DNA from: an uncultured Lachnospiraceae bacterium
GTDB lineage: Bacteria > Bacillota > Clostridia > Lachnospirales > Lachnospiraceae
Assembly (NCBI GenBank): GCA_934352055.1
Contig: CAKRJY010000006.1
Coordinates: 1-64,000 of the forward strand
DNA length: 64,000 nucleotides
Reading direction: 5' to 3'
Shown here piece by piece: positions 46,611 to 54,735 of this stretch. The stretch's first letter is position 1. The number at the start of each line of letters is the position of its first letter. Made by a program: the position numbers and the translations under genes. The notes beneath the pieces were generated by a model. That model was given only the letters and a program-made list of their open reading frames with translations. It did not search any database and was not told the origin of the DNA.

Positions 46611-46690
46611 AGGCTCATTTCAACAAGATTTTCTTTACCATCAAAACAACAGGCTTATTTCAACAACATCGTCTTGACCATCACAACGAC
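46611..46690 (-). repeat. Two tandem 40-bp copies of the spoIIM 3' end
   Basis: Units 46611-46650 and 46651-46690 match at 33 of 40 positions. The right unit encodes the last residues of SpoIIM (VVVMVKTMLLK and stop); the left one lies past the stop and, in a shifted frame, still reads VVLMVKKILLK and a stop. The period of 40 is not a multiple of three. Confidence 0.85.
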
Positions 46691-47272
46691 AAGCGGATTC
46701 ACAAAGCACTCCAGATAAATTCCACTCGCCATAATTCCCGCAACGCCCAATACATATAAGACATATCGCCACAGAGATTCTTTATCTTGTACTTCTTTAC
46801 GGCGCACAAATAACCAATATAAATATGCAAAAAGCATGCCATATAAGATCCATTGTGGAAACAACGCTCCTACTCCAATGATAATCCCTTTTATGCCATA
46901 GCATTTCACAAAGGAAAGTATAAAAATGCCAAGAGCTGCACCGCCCACACCACTTGCAATATAAAAAAGCACCTTTCGTATTCTTGTCAGCCCACATAGC
47001 AACAGTAGCAGCAGCAATTCGCTCCTGCGGATCAGCACATACCAAAACATATGTACATTTTCCACCAACGTACGATCCATACGTTCTACACACAACCTGC
47101 TCCATCCTGCAATTTCATTGATTTCTTCCCATAAAATCCCACGTACAATAATAATTGCAATAAAAAAAGACAAAAGAAACACACCTCTTTTGCCTCGCAA
47201 TCGATATAAGCGAAACATCATCGGAAATTTCTTTTGTCTGTGATATGCATCATAATAGGAATATTGCTTCAT
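46655..47272 (-). CDS. spoIIM: Stage II sporulation protein M
   Basis: 205 aa from MKQYSYYDAYHRQKK, preceded by GGAGG; a 25-codon extension upstream lacks a ribosome site. Five membrane helices. The family hallmark in the C-terminal half, GVGALFPQWILYGMLFAYLY, corresponds to the LPHG-type motif of SpoIIM, though Pro-Gln replaces the usual Pro-His. SpoIIM scaffolds the SpoIID-SpoIIP peptidoglycan machinery during engulfment. It is 78 nt after nudF on the same strand, and its 3' end is tandemly duplicated. Confidence 0.85.
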   Translation of the reverse strand: MKQYSYYDAYHRQKKFPMMFRLYRLRGKRGVFLLSFFIAIIIVRGILWEEINEIAGWSRLCVERMDRTLVENVHMFWYVLIRRSELLLLLLLCGLTRIRKVLFYIASGVGGAALGIFILSFVKCYGIKGIIIGVGALFPQWILYGMLFAYLYWLFVRRKEVQDKESLWRYVLYVLGVAGIMASGIYLECFVNPLVVVMVKTMLLK

Positions 47273-47350
47273 TTGACCTCCACTTCCTGTCCAAATTCTA
47301 CCTCTATTCATCTTATGATACTGTACGTAATTTATGCGTTTTACCACATC

Positions 47351-47902
47351 CTACTGTTTCTGTTCAGATAGTACTTTCACCTGATAAGCCAGAATCGCTG
47401 ACACCGTCTTAGAATCCTGTATACGCCCTGCATAGATTTCTTTCAGCAAATCCTGCATATCCCATGCTTTGATCTCAATCGTCTCTGCATCATCCAAATG
47501 CTGCTGTCCCGGATGCAATCCTTTCGCCAAATAGACATCAATAAATTCATCGCAAAAAGCCACCGTCGTTTTCAGTGAAATCAATGGTTCTATGGTATCG
47601 CAAGTATATCCCGTCTCTTCCGTCAGCTCTCTTCGTGCGCAAACCATAGTATCTTCCGTCACCGAATCTCTCGATCCTGCTGGAACTTCCCAGGTCATAC
47701 GTTCAAGTGCATGACGATACTGGTGTACCAGCACAATGCGACCATCCGGTAATACAGGAATGACTGCTGCTGCACCTTTTCGATGGCTCACAAAATCCCA
47801 CGCCTCTTTATGTCCATTCGGCAGACGCACCGTATCCGCATACACATCAATGATTGAGCCCTGATACACGAGTTTTCTTTCTTCTACCTCTACATGCTCC
47901 AT
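47351..47902 (-). CDS. nudF: ADP-ribose pyrophosphatase (Nudix hydrolase)
   Basis: 183 aa. The Nudix box is GSRDSVTEDTMVCA then RRELTEETG; the stretch between the first Gly and the first Glu is one residue longer than the canonical G-x5-E. The upstream VIPVLPDGRIVLVHQYRHAL and PAGS context is that of ADP-ribose hydrolases. It splits ADP-ribose to AMP and ribose 5-phosphate. The rny terminator ends about 18 nt before its start and almost touches its AAGGAG site, so expression may depend on read-through from rny. Confidence 0.88.
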   Translation of the reverse strand: MEHVEVEERKLVYQGSIIDVYADTVRLPNGHKEAWDFVSHRKGAAAVIPVLPDGRIVLVHQYRHALERMTWEVPAGSRDSVTEDTMVCARRELTEETGYTCDTIEPLISLKTTVAFCDEFIDVYLAKGLHPGQQHLDDAETIEIKAWDMQDLLKEIYAGRIQDSKTVSAILAYQVKVLSEQKQ

Positions 47903-47919
47903 GTTCTTCTCCTTTTATG

Positions 47920-47951
47920 AAAAAATAGTCAGCTTGCGCTGACTATTTTTT
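47920..47951 (-). terminator. Terminator overlapping the rny stop codon
   Basis: Fourteen-bp stem (47920-47933 with 47938-47951), GCAA-type four-base loop, six T at the end on the minus strand. Its 5' arm includes the first bases of the rny stop, and the nudF ribosome site begins a few bases after the T run. Confidence 0.85.
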
Positions 47952-49497
47952 ATTTTGCATAATCCGTTACTCTCGATTCACGAATTACATTTACTTTAAT
48001 TTGTCCAGGATAATCTAACTCTGCTTCAATTCTCTTAGAAATATCCCTAGCCAATAATACCATTTCAGCATCATCGACCTGTTCAGGAACTACCATTACC
48101 CGAACCTCTCTACCTGCCTGAATAGCAAAAGACTTTTCGACTCCCTTAAATCCATCGGTAATCTCTTCTAACTGTTGTAATCTGTTTGAATATGCTTCTA
48201 ATGTTTCACGTCTTGCACCAGGTCTAGCCGCACTGATTGTATCCGCAGCCTGTACCAAGCATGCAACCAATGTCTCTGGCTCTACATCTCCGTGATGTGC
48301 CTCTACAGCATTGACCACAATTGGTGATTCCTTGTATCTCTTACAAAGTTCTGCACCAAGCTGTACATGTGTACCTTCCATTTCACGGTCTACTGCCTTA
48401 CCAATATCATGAAGTAAACCAGCGCGCTTTGCCAATCTGACATCCTCGCCAATTTCAGCAGCAAGAAGACCTGCTAACTGCGCTACTTCGATTGAATGTT
48501 TTAAGACATTCTGACCATAACTGGTACGATATCTCATCTTACCAAGAAGTTTAATAAGCTCTGGGTGTACGCCATGAACACCAACCTCTAAGGTTGCGGC
48601 TTCACCTTCTTCACGGATCAAAGTCTCTACTTCTTTTTGAGCCTTTTCTACCATCTCCTCAATTCTAGCTGGGTGAATACGACCATCTACAATCAACTTC
48701 TCTAAGGCAATTCTAGCCACTTCACGTCTCACTGGATCAAACGCAGAAAGAATTACTGCTTCCGGTGTATCGTCAATAATCAGTTCAACACCTGTCAAGG
48801 TCTCAAGTGTACGGATATTACGTCCCTCTCGACCGATAATTCTTCCTTTCATCTCATCATTTGGAAGTTGAACAACAGAAATTGTTGTCTCAGCAACATG
48901 ATCCGCAGCACATTTTTGGATTGCTGTAACTACGATATCCTTTGCCTTTTTGTTTGCTTCCTCTTTTGCCTGCGCCACAGATTCTTTGATCAGTTTTGCA
49001 GTGTCAAGTTTTACATCTTCTTCAACAGTTTTTAAAAGTATTTCTTTCGCTTGTTCGGAGGTTAATCCTGAGATTCTTTCTAGTTCCTGTACTCTTTGCT
49101 GATTTAACTTTGCAACTTCTTCTTTTTGCTTGTTAACCGCATGTTCCTTCGCAGTATATTCAGCTTCGCGCTTTTCGAGAGCCTCTAATTTCTTATCGAG
49201 GTTTTCTTCCTTTTGGAGAACACGATGTTCATTTCGCTGAATCTCTGCTCTACGCTCACGAATCTCCTTTTCGAGTTCATTCTTTGTCTTCATAGACTCT
49301 TCTTTTGCCTCTAAAAGAGCTTCACGCTTCTTTGTCTCTGCATTCTTAACAGCCTCATCGATAATCTCGCGAGCTCTGTCTTCTGCACTGCCTACTTTCT
49401 TTGCTGACGCCTTCTTATAAGACGAATTTGCAATGGCAAGAGACACCGGAACTGCAACGACTAACGTAACAACCGCTGTGATTATTATCGTAAGCAC
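47950..49497 (-). CDS. rny: Ribonuclease Y
   Basis: 515 aa, starting at GTG with GGAGG seven bases upstream. An N-terminal membrane helix (about 2-20) is followed by a long charged coiled coil (30-200), a KH domain (GRIIGREGRNIRTLETLTGV) and an HD domain with catalytic HDIGKA near residue 362. It initiates mRNA decay as a membrane-bound endonuclease in Firmicutes. The recX-recA genes lie just upstream, but rny has its own promoter and terminator. Confidence 0.96.
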   Translation of the reverse strand: MLTIIITAVVTLVVAVPVSLAIANSSYKKASAKKVGSAEDRAREIIDEAVKNAETKKREALLEAKEESMKTKNELEKEIRERRAEIQRNEHRVLQKEENLDKKLEALEKREAEYTAKEHAVNKQKEEVAKLNQQRVQELERISGLTSEQAKEILLKTVEEDVKLDTAKLIKESVAQAKEEANKKAKDIVVTAIQKCAADHVAETTISVVQLPNDEMKGRIIGREGRNIRTLETLTGVELIIDDTPEAVILSAFDPVRREVARIALEKLIVDGRIHPARIEEMVEKAQKEVETLIREEGEAATLEVGVHGVHPELIKLLGKMRYRTSYGQNVLKHSIEVAQLAGLLAAEIGEDVRLAKRAGLLHDIGKAVDREMEGTHVQLGAELCKRYKESPIVVNAVEAHHGDVEPETLVACLVQAADTISAARPGARRETLEAYSNRLQQLEEITDGFKGVEKSFAIQAGREVRVMVVPEQVDDAEMVLLARDISKRIEAELDYPGQIKVNVIRESRVTDYAK

Positions 49498-49575
49498 AGG
49501 AGCACCTCCCTTATTTAATTTTATTGTACATACATCATGAAAAATTAATAATCTACATATAAATACAACAATTAA

Positions 49576-49604
49576 ATTTTATACTTTATTAGAATGCTTG
49601 TCAA
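49576..49604 (-). promoter_or_regulatory. Promoter of rny
   Basis: Minus strand: consensus TTGACA, 17-nt spacer, TAAAAT, about 80 nt before the GTG start. The 13-mer CTTGACAAGCATT is shared with the prfC promoter. Confidence 0.65.
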
Positions 49605-49636
49605 GGTTATTCACCACAAGCAGGTACAGTCAAAAG

Positions 49637-50251
49637 TCAATCCCAAGTCGAATCATAGTCACGCAAAACCCTGCTGATATCGCTGGAGGAAAAGCCTCGT
49701 TGCAATAAAAAGCGATAGATTTTTGCTCGTTCTTCTCTTGTTGCATTTTCAGAATCATACCCCTTTTTCCGGAGTAATTTTTGGATAAGTTCTGTCTGCG
49801 ATTGTTCTAATTCTTCTTCCATACAAGCATCAATCAGCTCACGGTCAATCCCCTTTTTTAGAAGATCCTGTGTCATACGCATACGACTGCGGCTCTCCTG
49901 ATAAAACCGGATGTGAGAACGCGCTAACCTGGCATCGTCAAGGTAGTGATACCCCTTTACATATGCAATCGCCTCTGCAATCGCTTCCTCCGGATATCCT
50001 CCTTCGCGCAGCTTCCTCTCTAATTGCTTCGTGGAGCGATCCATTTTTTCCAGTAAATGCATTGCGCGTCGTCTGGCACGCGGATTCAAAATCTCCTGCA
50101 GTATCGTCTCATATAAAGCGTCTGAAAGTTCTTCACCTTCCTGTAATTGCAGCTTTCGCAATTCGCCTTTATAGAGTGTAAAATCCACCCCATTACTGAG
50201 GTGGACTTTGTTTTTATTGTTTTGGGTAGCATCAATAGCTTCTATATACAC
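49637..50251 (-). CDS. recX: Regulatory protein RecX
   Basis: 204 aa, helical repeats of the RecX fold, for example RARRRAMHLLEKMDRSTKQL and GYHYLDDARLARSHIRFYQE. It modulates RecA filaments. It starts 4 nt after the recA stop and so shares the LexA-controlled transcript. An N-terminal domain of about 50 residues precedes the first three-helix repeat, as in many Firmicutes versions. Confidence 0.9.
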   Translation of the reverse strand: MYIEAIDATQNNKNKVHLSNGVDFTLYKGELRKLQLQEGEELSDALYETILQEILNPRARRRAMHLLEKMDRSTKQLERKLREGGYPEEAIAEAIAYVKGYHYLDDARLARSHIRFYQESRSRMRMTQDLLKKGIDRELIDACMEEELEQSQTELIQKLLRKKGYDSENATREERAKIYRFLLQRGFSSSDISRVLRDYDSTWD

Positions 50252-50255
50252 AATC

Positions 50256-51281
50256 TTATTCTTCTTCCTGTGGCTCTGCTTCTACTTCTTCCGGCTGGAA
50301 ATGTTCTCTAACCTGCTGTTCAATCTCATCACGTACTTCCGGATGTTCACGTAAAAAGGTCTTTGCATTCTCACGTCCCTGGCCAATCTTATCACCCTTG
50401 TATGCATACCATGCACCAGACTTGTTCACAATATCGAGATCCGCAGCAATGTCCAAGATATCTCCCTCTTTCGAAATACCCTGTCCAAACATAATATCAA
50501 ATTCTGCCTCTCTAAATGGTGGTGCGATCTTATTCTTAACAACTTTGATACGGGTACGATTACCAATCACTTCACCCTGCTGCTTGATCGCTTCAATACG
50601 ACGTACATCAAGACGTACGGATGAATAGAATTTCAATGCACGACCACCGGTCGTCGTCTCCGGATTACCGAACATAACGCCAACCTTTTCACGTAACTGA
50701 TTGATAAAGATTACGATACAGTTTGACTTACTGATCACAGCTGTCAACTTACGCAATGCCTGTGACATCAGACGTGCCTGCAAACCGACATGGGAATCTC
50801 CCATATCTCCATCGATTTCTGCCTTTGGAACAAGTGCTGCCACCGAGTCAACAATAACGATATCAACGGCTCCAGAGCGCACCATCGTCTCTGTAATCTC
50901 CAGTGCCTGCTCTCCATTGTCCGGCTGTGAAATATAAAGATTGTCGATATCAACGCCAATATTCTTAGCATAAACCGGATCTAACGCATGCTCCGCATCA
51001 ATAAATCCCGCAATGCCTCCGGCTTTTTGCACCTCTGCTACTGCATGCAGTGCCACCGTCGTCTTACCACTGGACTCCGGTCCATAGATCTCAATGATTC
51101 TTCCCTTTGGAAGACCTCCCTGTCCGAGTGCAATATCAAGACTCAATGAGCCAGTCGGAACGGTCTCCACCTGCATCTGATTGCTGGTGTCTCCCAACTT
51201 CATGATCGATCCTTTTCCATACTGCTTTTCTATCTGAGAAATCGCTGCATCTAACGCTTTTAGCTTATCATCGTTTGCCAT
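50256..51281 (-). CDS. recA: Recombinase RecA
   Basis: 341 aa. Walker A GPESSGKTTVALHAV near residue 66, Walker B VDIVIVDSVAALVPKAEID, and the DNA-binding loop region GNPETTTGGRALKFYSSVRL. The C-terminus is acidic (EEVEAEPQEEE). It catalyses strand exchange and triggers LexA self-cleavage. A perfect Gram-positive SOS box lies 19 nt before its ATG, and recX follows in the same transcript. Confidence 0.97.
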   Translation of the reverse strand: MANDDKLKALDAAISQIEKQYGKGSIMKLGDTSNQMQVETVPTGSLSLDIALGQGGLPKGRIIEIYGPESSGKTTVALHAVAEVQKAGGIAGFIDAEHALDPVYAKNIGVDIDNLYISQPDNGEQALEITETMVRSGAVDIVIVDSVAALVPKAEIDGDMGDSHVGLQARLMSQALRKLTAVISKSNCIVIFINQLREKVGVMFGNPETTTGGRALKFYSSVRLDVRRIEAIKQQGEVIGNRTRIKVVKNKIAPPFREAEFDIMFGQGISKEGDILDIAADLDIVNKSGAWYAYKGDKIGQGRENAKTFLREHPEVRDEIEQQVREHFQPEEVEAEPQEEE

Positions 51282-51299
51282 ACTAAAAAACCTCCATAT

Positions 51300-51313
51300 C
51301 GAACCTCTGTTCG
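51300..51313. promoter_or_regulatory. LexA (SOS) box of recA
   Basis: CGAACCTCTGTTCG, a full match to the Gram-positive CGAAC-N4-GTTCG pattern, placed between the recA promoter and its ribosome site. Confidence 0.85.
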
Positions 51314-51327
51314 CTTTTTATGTTCTA

Positions 51328-51356
51328 ATACTATTATACTTCCATAAAAAAGTCAA
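51328..51356 (-). promoter_or_regulatory. Promoter of recA-recX
   Basis: Minus strand: TTGACT, 17-nt spacer, TAGTAT. A perfect TATAAT also lies inside the spacer, but with no suitably placed -35. Confidence 0.5.
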
Positions 51357-51417
51357 CCTAATTTTACGCACCAGTTTTTTTGTTATTCTTTAATAGTCTG
51401 GGGAAATCATACGAAAA

Positions 51418-51444
51418 AAGACAGTAGCAACGCGCTACTGTCTT
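51418..51444 (-). terminator. Terminator of prfC
   Basis: Eleven-bp stem AAGACAGTAGC/GCTACTGTCTT with five-base loop; the minus-strand RNA continues TTTTTT. Lies 70 nt after the prfC stop. Confidence 0.85.
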
Positions 51445-51513
51445 ATTATATCCAGCCTTTTTGCATTCTGTCAAGTCCGCATAAAATCTTCTTTCAAAAA
51501 AGTTTTTCCATCC

Positions 51514-53103
51514 TTAACTGCGTCCGAATTCTGACAGAATCAATCCCTCATTACGGTCTAATGTCATACCCACACTCCAGCTGTTAACAAACAAAAGCAA
51601 TGGTCTTCCCTTAAGATCCTTAATTTTCTTCATATCAGAAGTTCCGGAAATCTTATCCAGATCAATATCTTCATTTTCAATCCAACGAATATGTTCGTAT
51701 GGCAGATTTTCCATACGGATTTCTACGTTATATTCATTGTTCAAACGATATTTCAATACATCAAACTGCAGTACACCCACAACACCGACAATGATTTCTT
51801 CCATACCGGTATTATATTCCTGGAAAATCTGAATTGCACCTTCCTGGGCAATCTGGTTGATTCCCTTCATAAACTGCTTACGTTTCATGGTATCCACCTG
51901 ACGCACTCTGGCAAAATGCTCCGGTGCAAAGGTAGGGATTCCCTCAAATGCAAACCGTTTTTTTCCACTGACAATGGTATCTCCGATTGAAAAAATACCC
52001 GGATCAAACACACCGATGATATCTCCGGCATACGCTTTGTCCACGATTTTTCTCTCCTGTGCCATCAGCTGCTGTGGCTGTGAAAGCTTCATGCTCTTAT
52101 TTCCCTGCACATGGAACACTTCCATGCCCGCATCAAATTCTCCGGAACAGATACGCATGAAAGCAATACGGTCACGATGTGCTTTGTTCATATTTGCCTG
52201 AATTTTAAATACAAAGGCAGAAAAGTCCGGCGAAAATGGATCAATTTCTCCCTGATCTGATTTTCTTGGCAATGGAGATGTTGTCATCTGTAAGAAATGC
52301 TGCAGGAAAGTCTCCACGCCAAAATTAGTAAGTGCCGAACCAAAAAATACAGGTGAAAGCTCTCCCTTAGAAACCAGATCCATATCAAACTCTGCGCTGG
52401 CACCATCTAAAAGTTCAATTTCATCTAATAATGTCTGTTTTTGTTCCTCACTGATTTCATCAAGCAACGCCGGGTCATCAAGTGCAATTTCCTTCTCTGT
52501 ACCTTCTTTTGTTCCTTTTAACGTATCCGCAAATGTCATGACATGATTTGTATTTCTGTCATATACACCACGGAATGCTTTACCGGAACCTATCGGCCAG
52601 TTGATTGGACATGTCGCAATCCCCAACTCTTTTTCTATATCATCTAAAAGTTCAAACGTGTCATTCGCATCGCGATCCATCTTATTGATAAAAGTAAAAA
52701 TTGGAATATGACGCATAACGCATACTTTAAACAGCTTTCTTGTCTGTGCTTCCACACCTTTGGATGCATCAATCACCATAACTGCAGAATCAGCTGCCAT
52801 CAAAGTACGATACGTATCTTCCGAGAAATCCTGATGTCCCGGGGTATCCAAAATATTGATACAATATCCATCATAATGGAACTGCAATACAGAAGAAGTT
52901 ACCGAAATACCTCTTTCTTTTTCAATTTCCATCCAGTCAGACACTGCATGTCTGGCTGTTGCTTTTCCTTTCACAGAGCCAGCCAGATTGATGGCTCCAC
53001 CATATAACAGAAATTTCTCGGTCAGGGTTGTTTTACCTGCATCCGGGTGAGAAATAATCGCAAATGTTCTTCTCTTTTCAATTTCTTTTACTAAATCTGA
53101 CAA
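51514..53103 (-). CDS. prfC: Peptide chain release factor 3
   Basis: 529 aa, starting at TTG, which is 8-9 nt after GGAGG. A translational GTPase that recycles RF1/RF2 after termination. G1 motif SHPDAGKTTLTEK near residue 18, G3 DTPGHQDFSEDT and G4 FINKMDRDA are intact. The length is normal. It appears to be a single-gene unit with its own promoter and terminator. Confidence 0.95.
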   Translation of the reverse strand: MSDLVKEIEKRRTFAIISHPDAGKTTLTEKFLLYGGAINLAGSVKGKATARHAVSDWMEIEKERGISVTSSVLQFHYDGYCINILDTPGHQDFSEDTYRTLMAADSAVMVIDASKGVEAQTRKLFKVCVMRHIPIFTFINKMDRDANDTFELLDDIEKELGIATCPINWPIGSGKAFRGVYDRNTNHVMTFADTLKGTKEGTEKEIALDDPALLDEISEEQKQTLLDEIELLDGASAEFDMDLVSKGELSPVFFGSALTNFGVETFLQHFLQMTTSPLPRKSDQGEIDPFSPDFSAFVFKIQANMNKAHRDRIAFMRICSGEFDAGMEVFHVQGNKSMKLSQPQQLMAQERKIVDKAYAGDIIGVFDPGIFSIGDTIVSGKKRFAFEGIPTFAPEHFARVRQVDTMKRKQFMKGINQIAQEGAIQIFQEYNTGMEEIIVGVVGVLQFDVLKYRLNNEYNVEIRMENLPYEHIRWIENEDIDLDKISGTSDMKKIKDLKGRPLLLFVNSWSVGMTLDRNEGLILSEFGRS

Positions 53104-53158
53104 CGTATGTCCCTCCGTTTATCCTACGCTTTATCTATATCTTACCTCAAACTAATTT

Positions 53159-53188
53159 AGTTTAGCTTACTTATGCAATGCTTGTCAA
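53159..53188 (-). promoter_or_regulatory. Probable promoter of prfC
   Basis: Minus strand: CTTGACAAGCATT containing consensus TTGACA, then an 18-nt spacer and TAAACT. The same 13-mer occurs at the rny promoter. Confidence 0.45.
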
Positions 53189-53239
53189 GTTGTGCTGCCC
53201 AACCAGCACGATTTCTGCTCATTTTCACACAGCATTTTA

Positions 53240-53264
53240 GGGACGTACCATAAAAGTCCGTCCC
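53240..53264 (-). terminator. Hairpin after spoIIIAH
   Basis: GGGACG/CGTCCC stem, extended past one mismatch by AC/GT. It is 6 nt after the spoIIIAH stop. No T tract follows on the minus strand. It belongs to the GGGACG hairpin type seen elsewhere in the window. Confidence 0.5.
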
Positions 53265-53270
53265 CCCATA

Positions 53271-53888
53271 CTAATTCATCGTGGAAATCACAATATGATC
53301 TGCAGCAATTCCTGCTTTGCGGTTAATAATATCTTCTACCTGCGCACGTTGCGCATCGGTTACTTCCGTCGCATTTAAAATCACATCTGCTCCATCTGCT
53401 GCAATGGAAACGACCGCTTCATCAAATCCCTTGGAAGATAACATCAGTTCGCAGGCAGCTTCTTTTTGGGCAAGTTCTGTCATCACTGCCAATTCTTCCA
53501 CTGCCGCCTGTTTTTCTACGTCCGTCAAGGCACTGTTATTTACTACTTCCATCAACGTTGATTTTGCTGCTGCTCTCGTCTGCTCCCGATCCATTTTCAA
53601 ACTTGCTGCTTTGGATACCTGCACATTTTTGCTGTCCGTCAACACAGTTTCTCCCGCCTGTTCATCTCCCATATCACTGCTGCTTGCTTCCGTATCGGTC
53701 AAAATTTCTTCCTCCGTAAGAGATGCTGTTTCCTTCGTCTTTTTTTCATCCTGTTTTTCATTCTTCGTTGCCATGGTTGCAATCTCTTTTTCGTCATTTT
53801 CATATGTATAATTGAGATAACCCGCTGCTGCAATCATAAGTGCCAGTGCTGCTACTACAATCTGATTTTTTCGAAATACTCGTTTCAT
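53271..53888 (-). CDS. spoIIIAH: Stage III sporulation protein AH
   Basis: 205 aa. One N-terminal helix (about 8-26), a long acidic Ser/Thr/Glu-rich linker, then the YscJ/FliF-like ring-building domain (from about residue 100 to 204). In the mother-cell membrane it meets forespore SpoIIQ across the intermembrane space and forms a channel. Its start overlaps the spoIIIAG stop by four bases (ATGA). Last gene of the operon. Confidence 0.93.
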   Translation of the reverse strand: MKRVFRKNQIVVAALALMIAAAGYLNYTYENDEKEIATMATKNEKQDEKKTKETASLTEEEILTDTEASSSDMGDEQAGETVLTDSKNVQVSKAASLKMDREQTRAAAKSTLMEVVNNSALTDVEKQAAVEELAVMTELAQKEAACELMLSSKGFDEAVVSIAADGADVILNATEVTDAQRAQVEDIINRKAGIAADHIVISTMN

Positions 53889-54445
53889 GTTCCCTCCTGT
53901 GATCCCATCTCTACTATTGATATCTTATGTGCATCCACGGAAAATAATGCCTGTATTGCTTCATAGATTGCCACACGGACTTGATCATCTGAAGCACCCT
54001 GTGCCACCACACAGACGCCTCGTATTTTGGGCTGAATTGTTTTCGTTTCGTATGGTGCATTCGATGCCAATACCGTGGAACGTTCTGCACTCATTTCCTG
54101 CTGCGTCACCTCCCCTGCTTCTGTTGTCACACTGCTCTGGCTGTTGCTGTCTTGCGCCAGAACACTTTCGCCCTCATCTTCCAGTGTAATCATCACACGC
54201 ACAGCACCCACACCATGCATCTGTGCAATCAGTTCCTCCAACTCCTGTTCCAGTTGCCTCACATAAGTCTCGTTTTGCAGTTGTGGCTCCTGTTTTTGCT
54301 CTGCTCCGGAAAGCTGTTTTTCTTTCGTATCGACCGGTATTGCAATCACAAGTAAAAGAACACCAAGCAGTATACAGACAATCCATTTTTGCCGGTCCAT
54401 CTTTTTAAAAATGGATGCCATCGAATTTTTCCAATTTTCCATCAT
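53885..54445 (-). CDS. spoIIIAG: Stage III sporulation protein AG
   Basis: 186 aa, one N-terminal membrane helix (about 21-38) and a ring-building domain with the family pattern MHGVGAVRVMITLEDEGESV and IRGVCVVAQGASDDQVRVAI. It forms the large ring of the SpoIIIA-SpoIIQ channel. Shorter than the Bacillus protein (about 229 aa). Overlaps both neighbours by four bases. Confidence 0.92.
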   Translation of the reverse strand: MMENWKNSMASIFKKMDRQKWIVCILLGVLLLVIAIPVDTKEKQLSGAEQKQEPQLQNETYVRQLEQELEELIAQMHGVGAVRVMITLEDEGESVLAQDSNSQSSVTTEAGEVTQQEMSAERSTVLASNAPYETKTIQPKIRGVCVVAQGASDDQVRVAIYEAIQALFSVDAHKISIVEMGSQEGT

Positions 54446-54735
54446 TCCTCCTGTCCCTGCACAATGGCATTTACATAGTTCTCATCCAAAAAAGAATATG
54501 ATTCCGCTTCTTCTTTTCGCTTTTCCCATTCTTCATAATAGCCATGAAATGCCTGATTCCAACGTTGTTCATAATCTCCCTTTCCAATTCCGAGCACCGA
54601 TGTCAGGCAAAACAAGACCAGGATCATCTCCAGAAAAAAACGTAAATAACGACGATATACGTCCGAGGGGAGCAAATACAAAAGCATCGCAAATATCAAA
54701 AATAGTGAAATATATGCCTTCACCCACACAAGCAC
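54442..54735 (-). CDS. spoIIIAF: Stage III sporulation protein AF
   Basis: 97 aa, two N-terminal membrane helices (about 2-20 and 29-50) then a short soluble tail. This is less than half of the Bacillus protein (about 206 aa): the C-terminal ring-building domain is missing or reduced, as is common in Clostridia. It starts at the last base of the spoIIIAE stop and overlaps spoIIIAG by four bases. Confidence 0.82.
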   Translation of the reverse strand: MLVWVKAYISLFLIFAMLLYLLPSDVYRRYLRFFLEMILVLFCLTSVLGIGKGDYEQRWNQAFHGYYEEWEKRKEEAESYSFLDENYVNAIVQGQEE

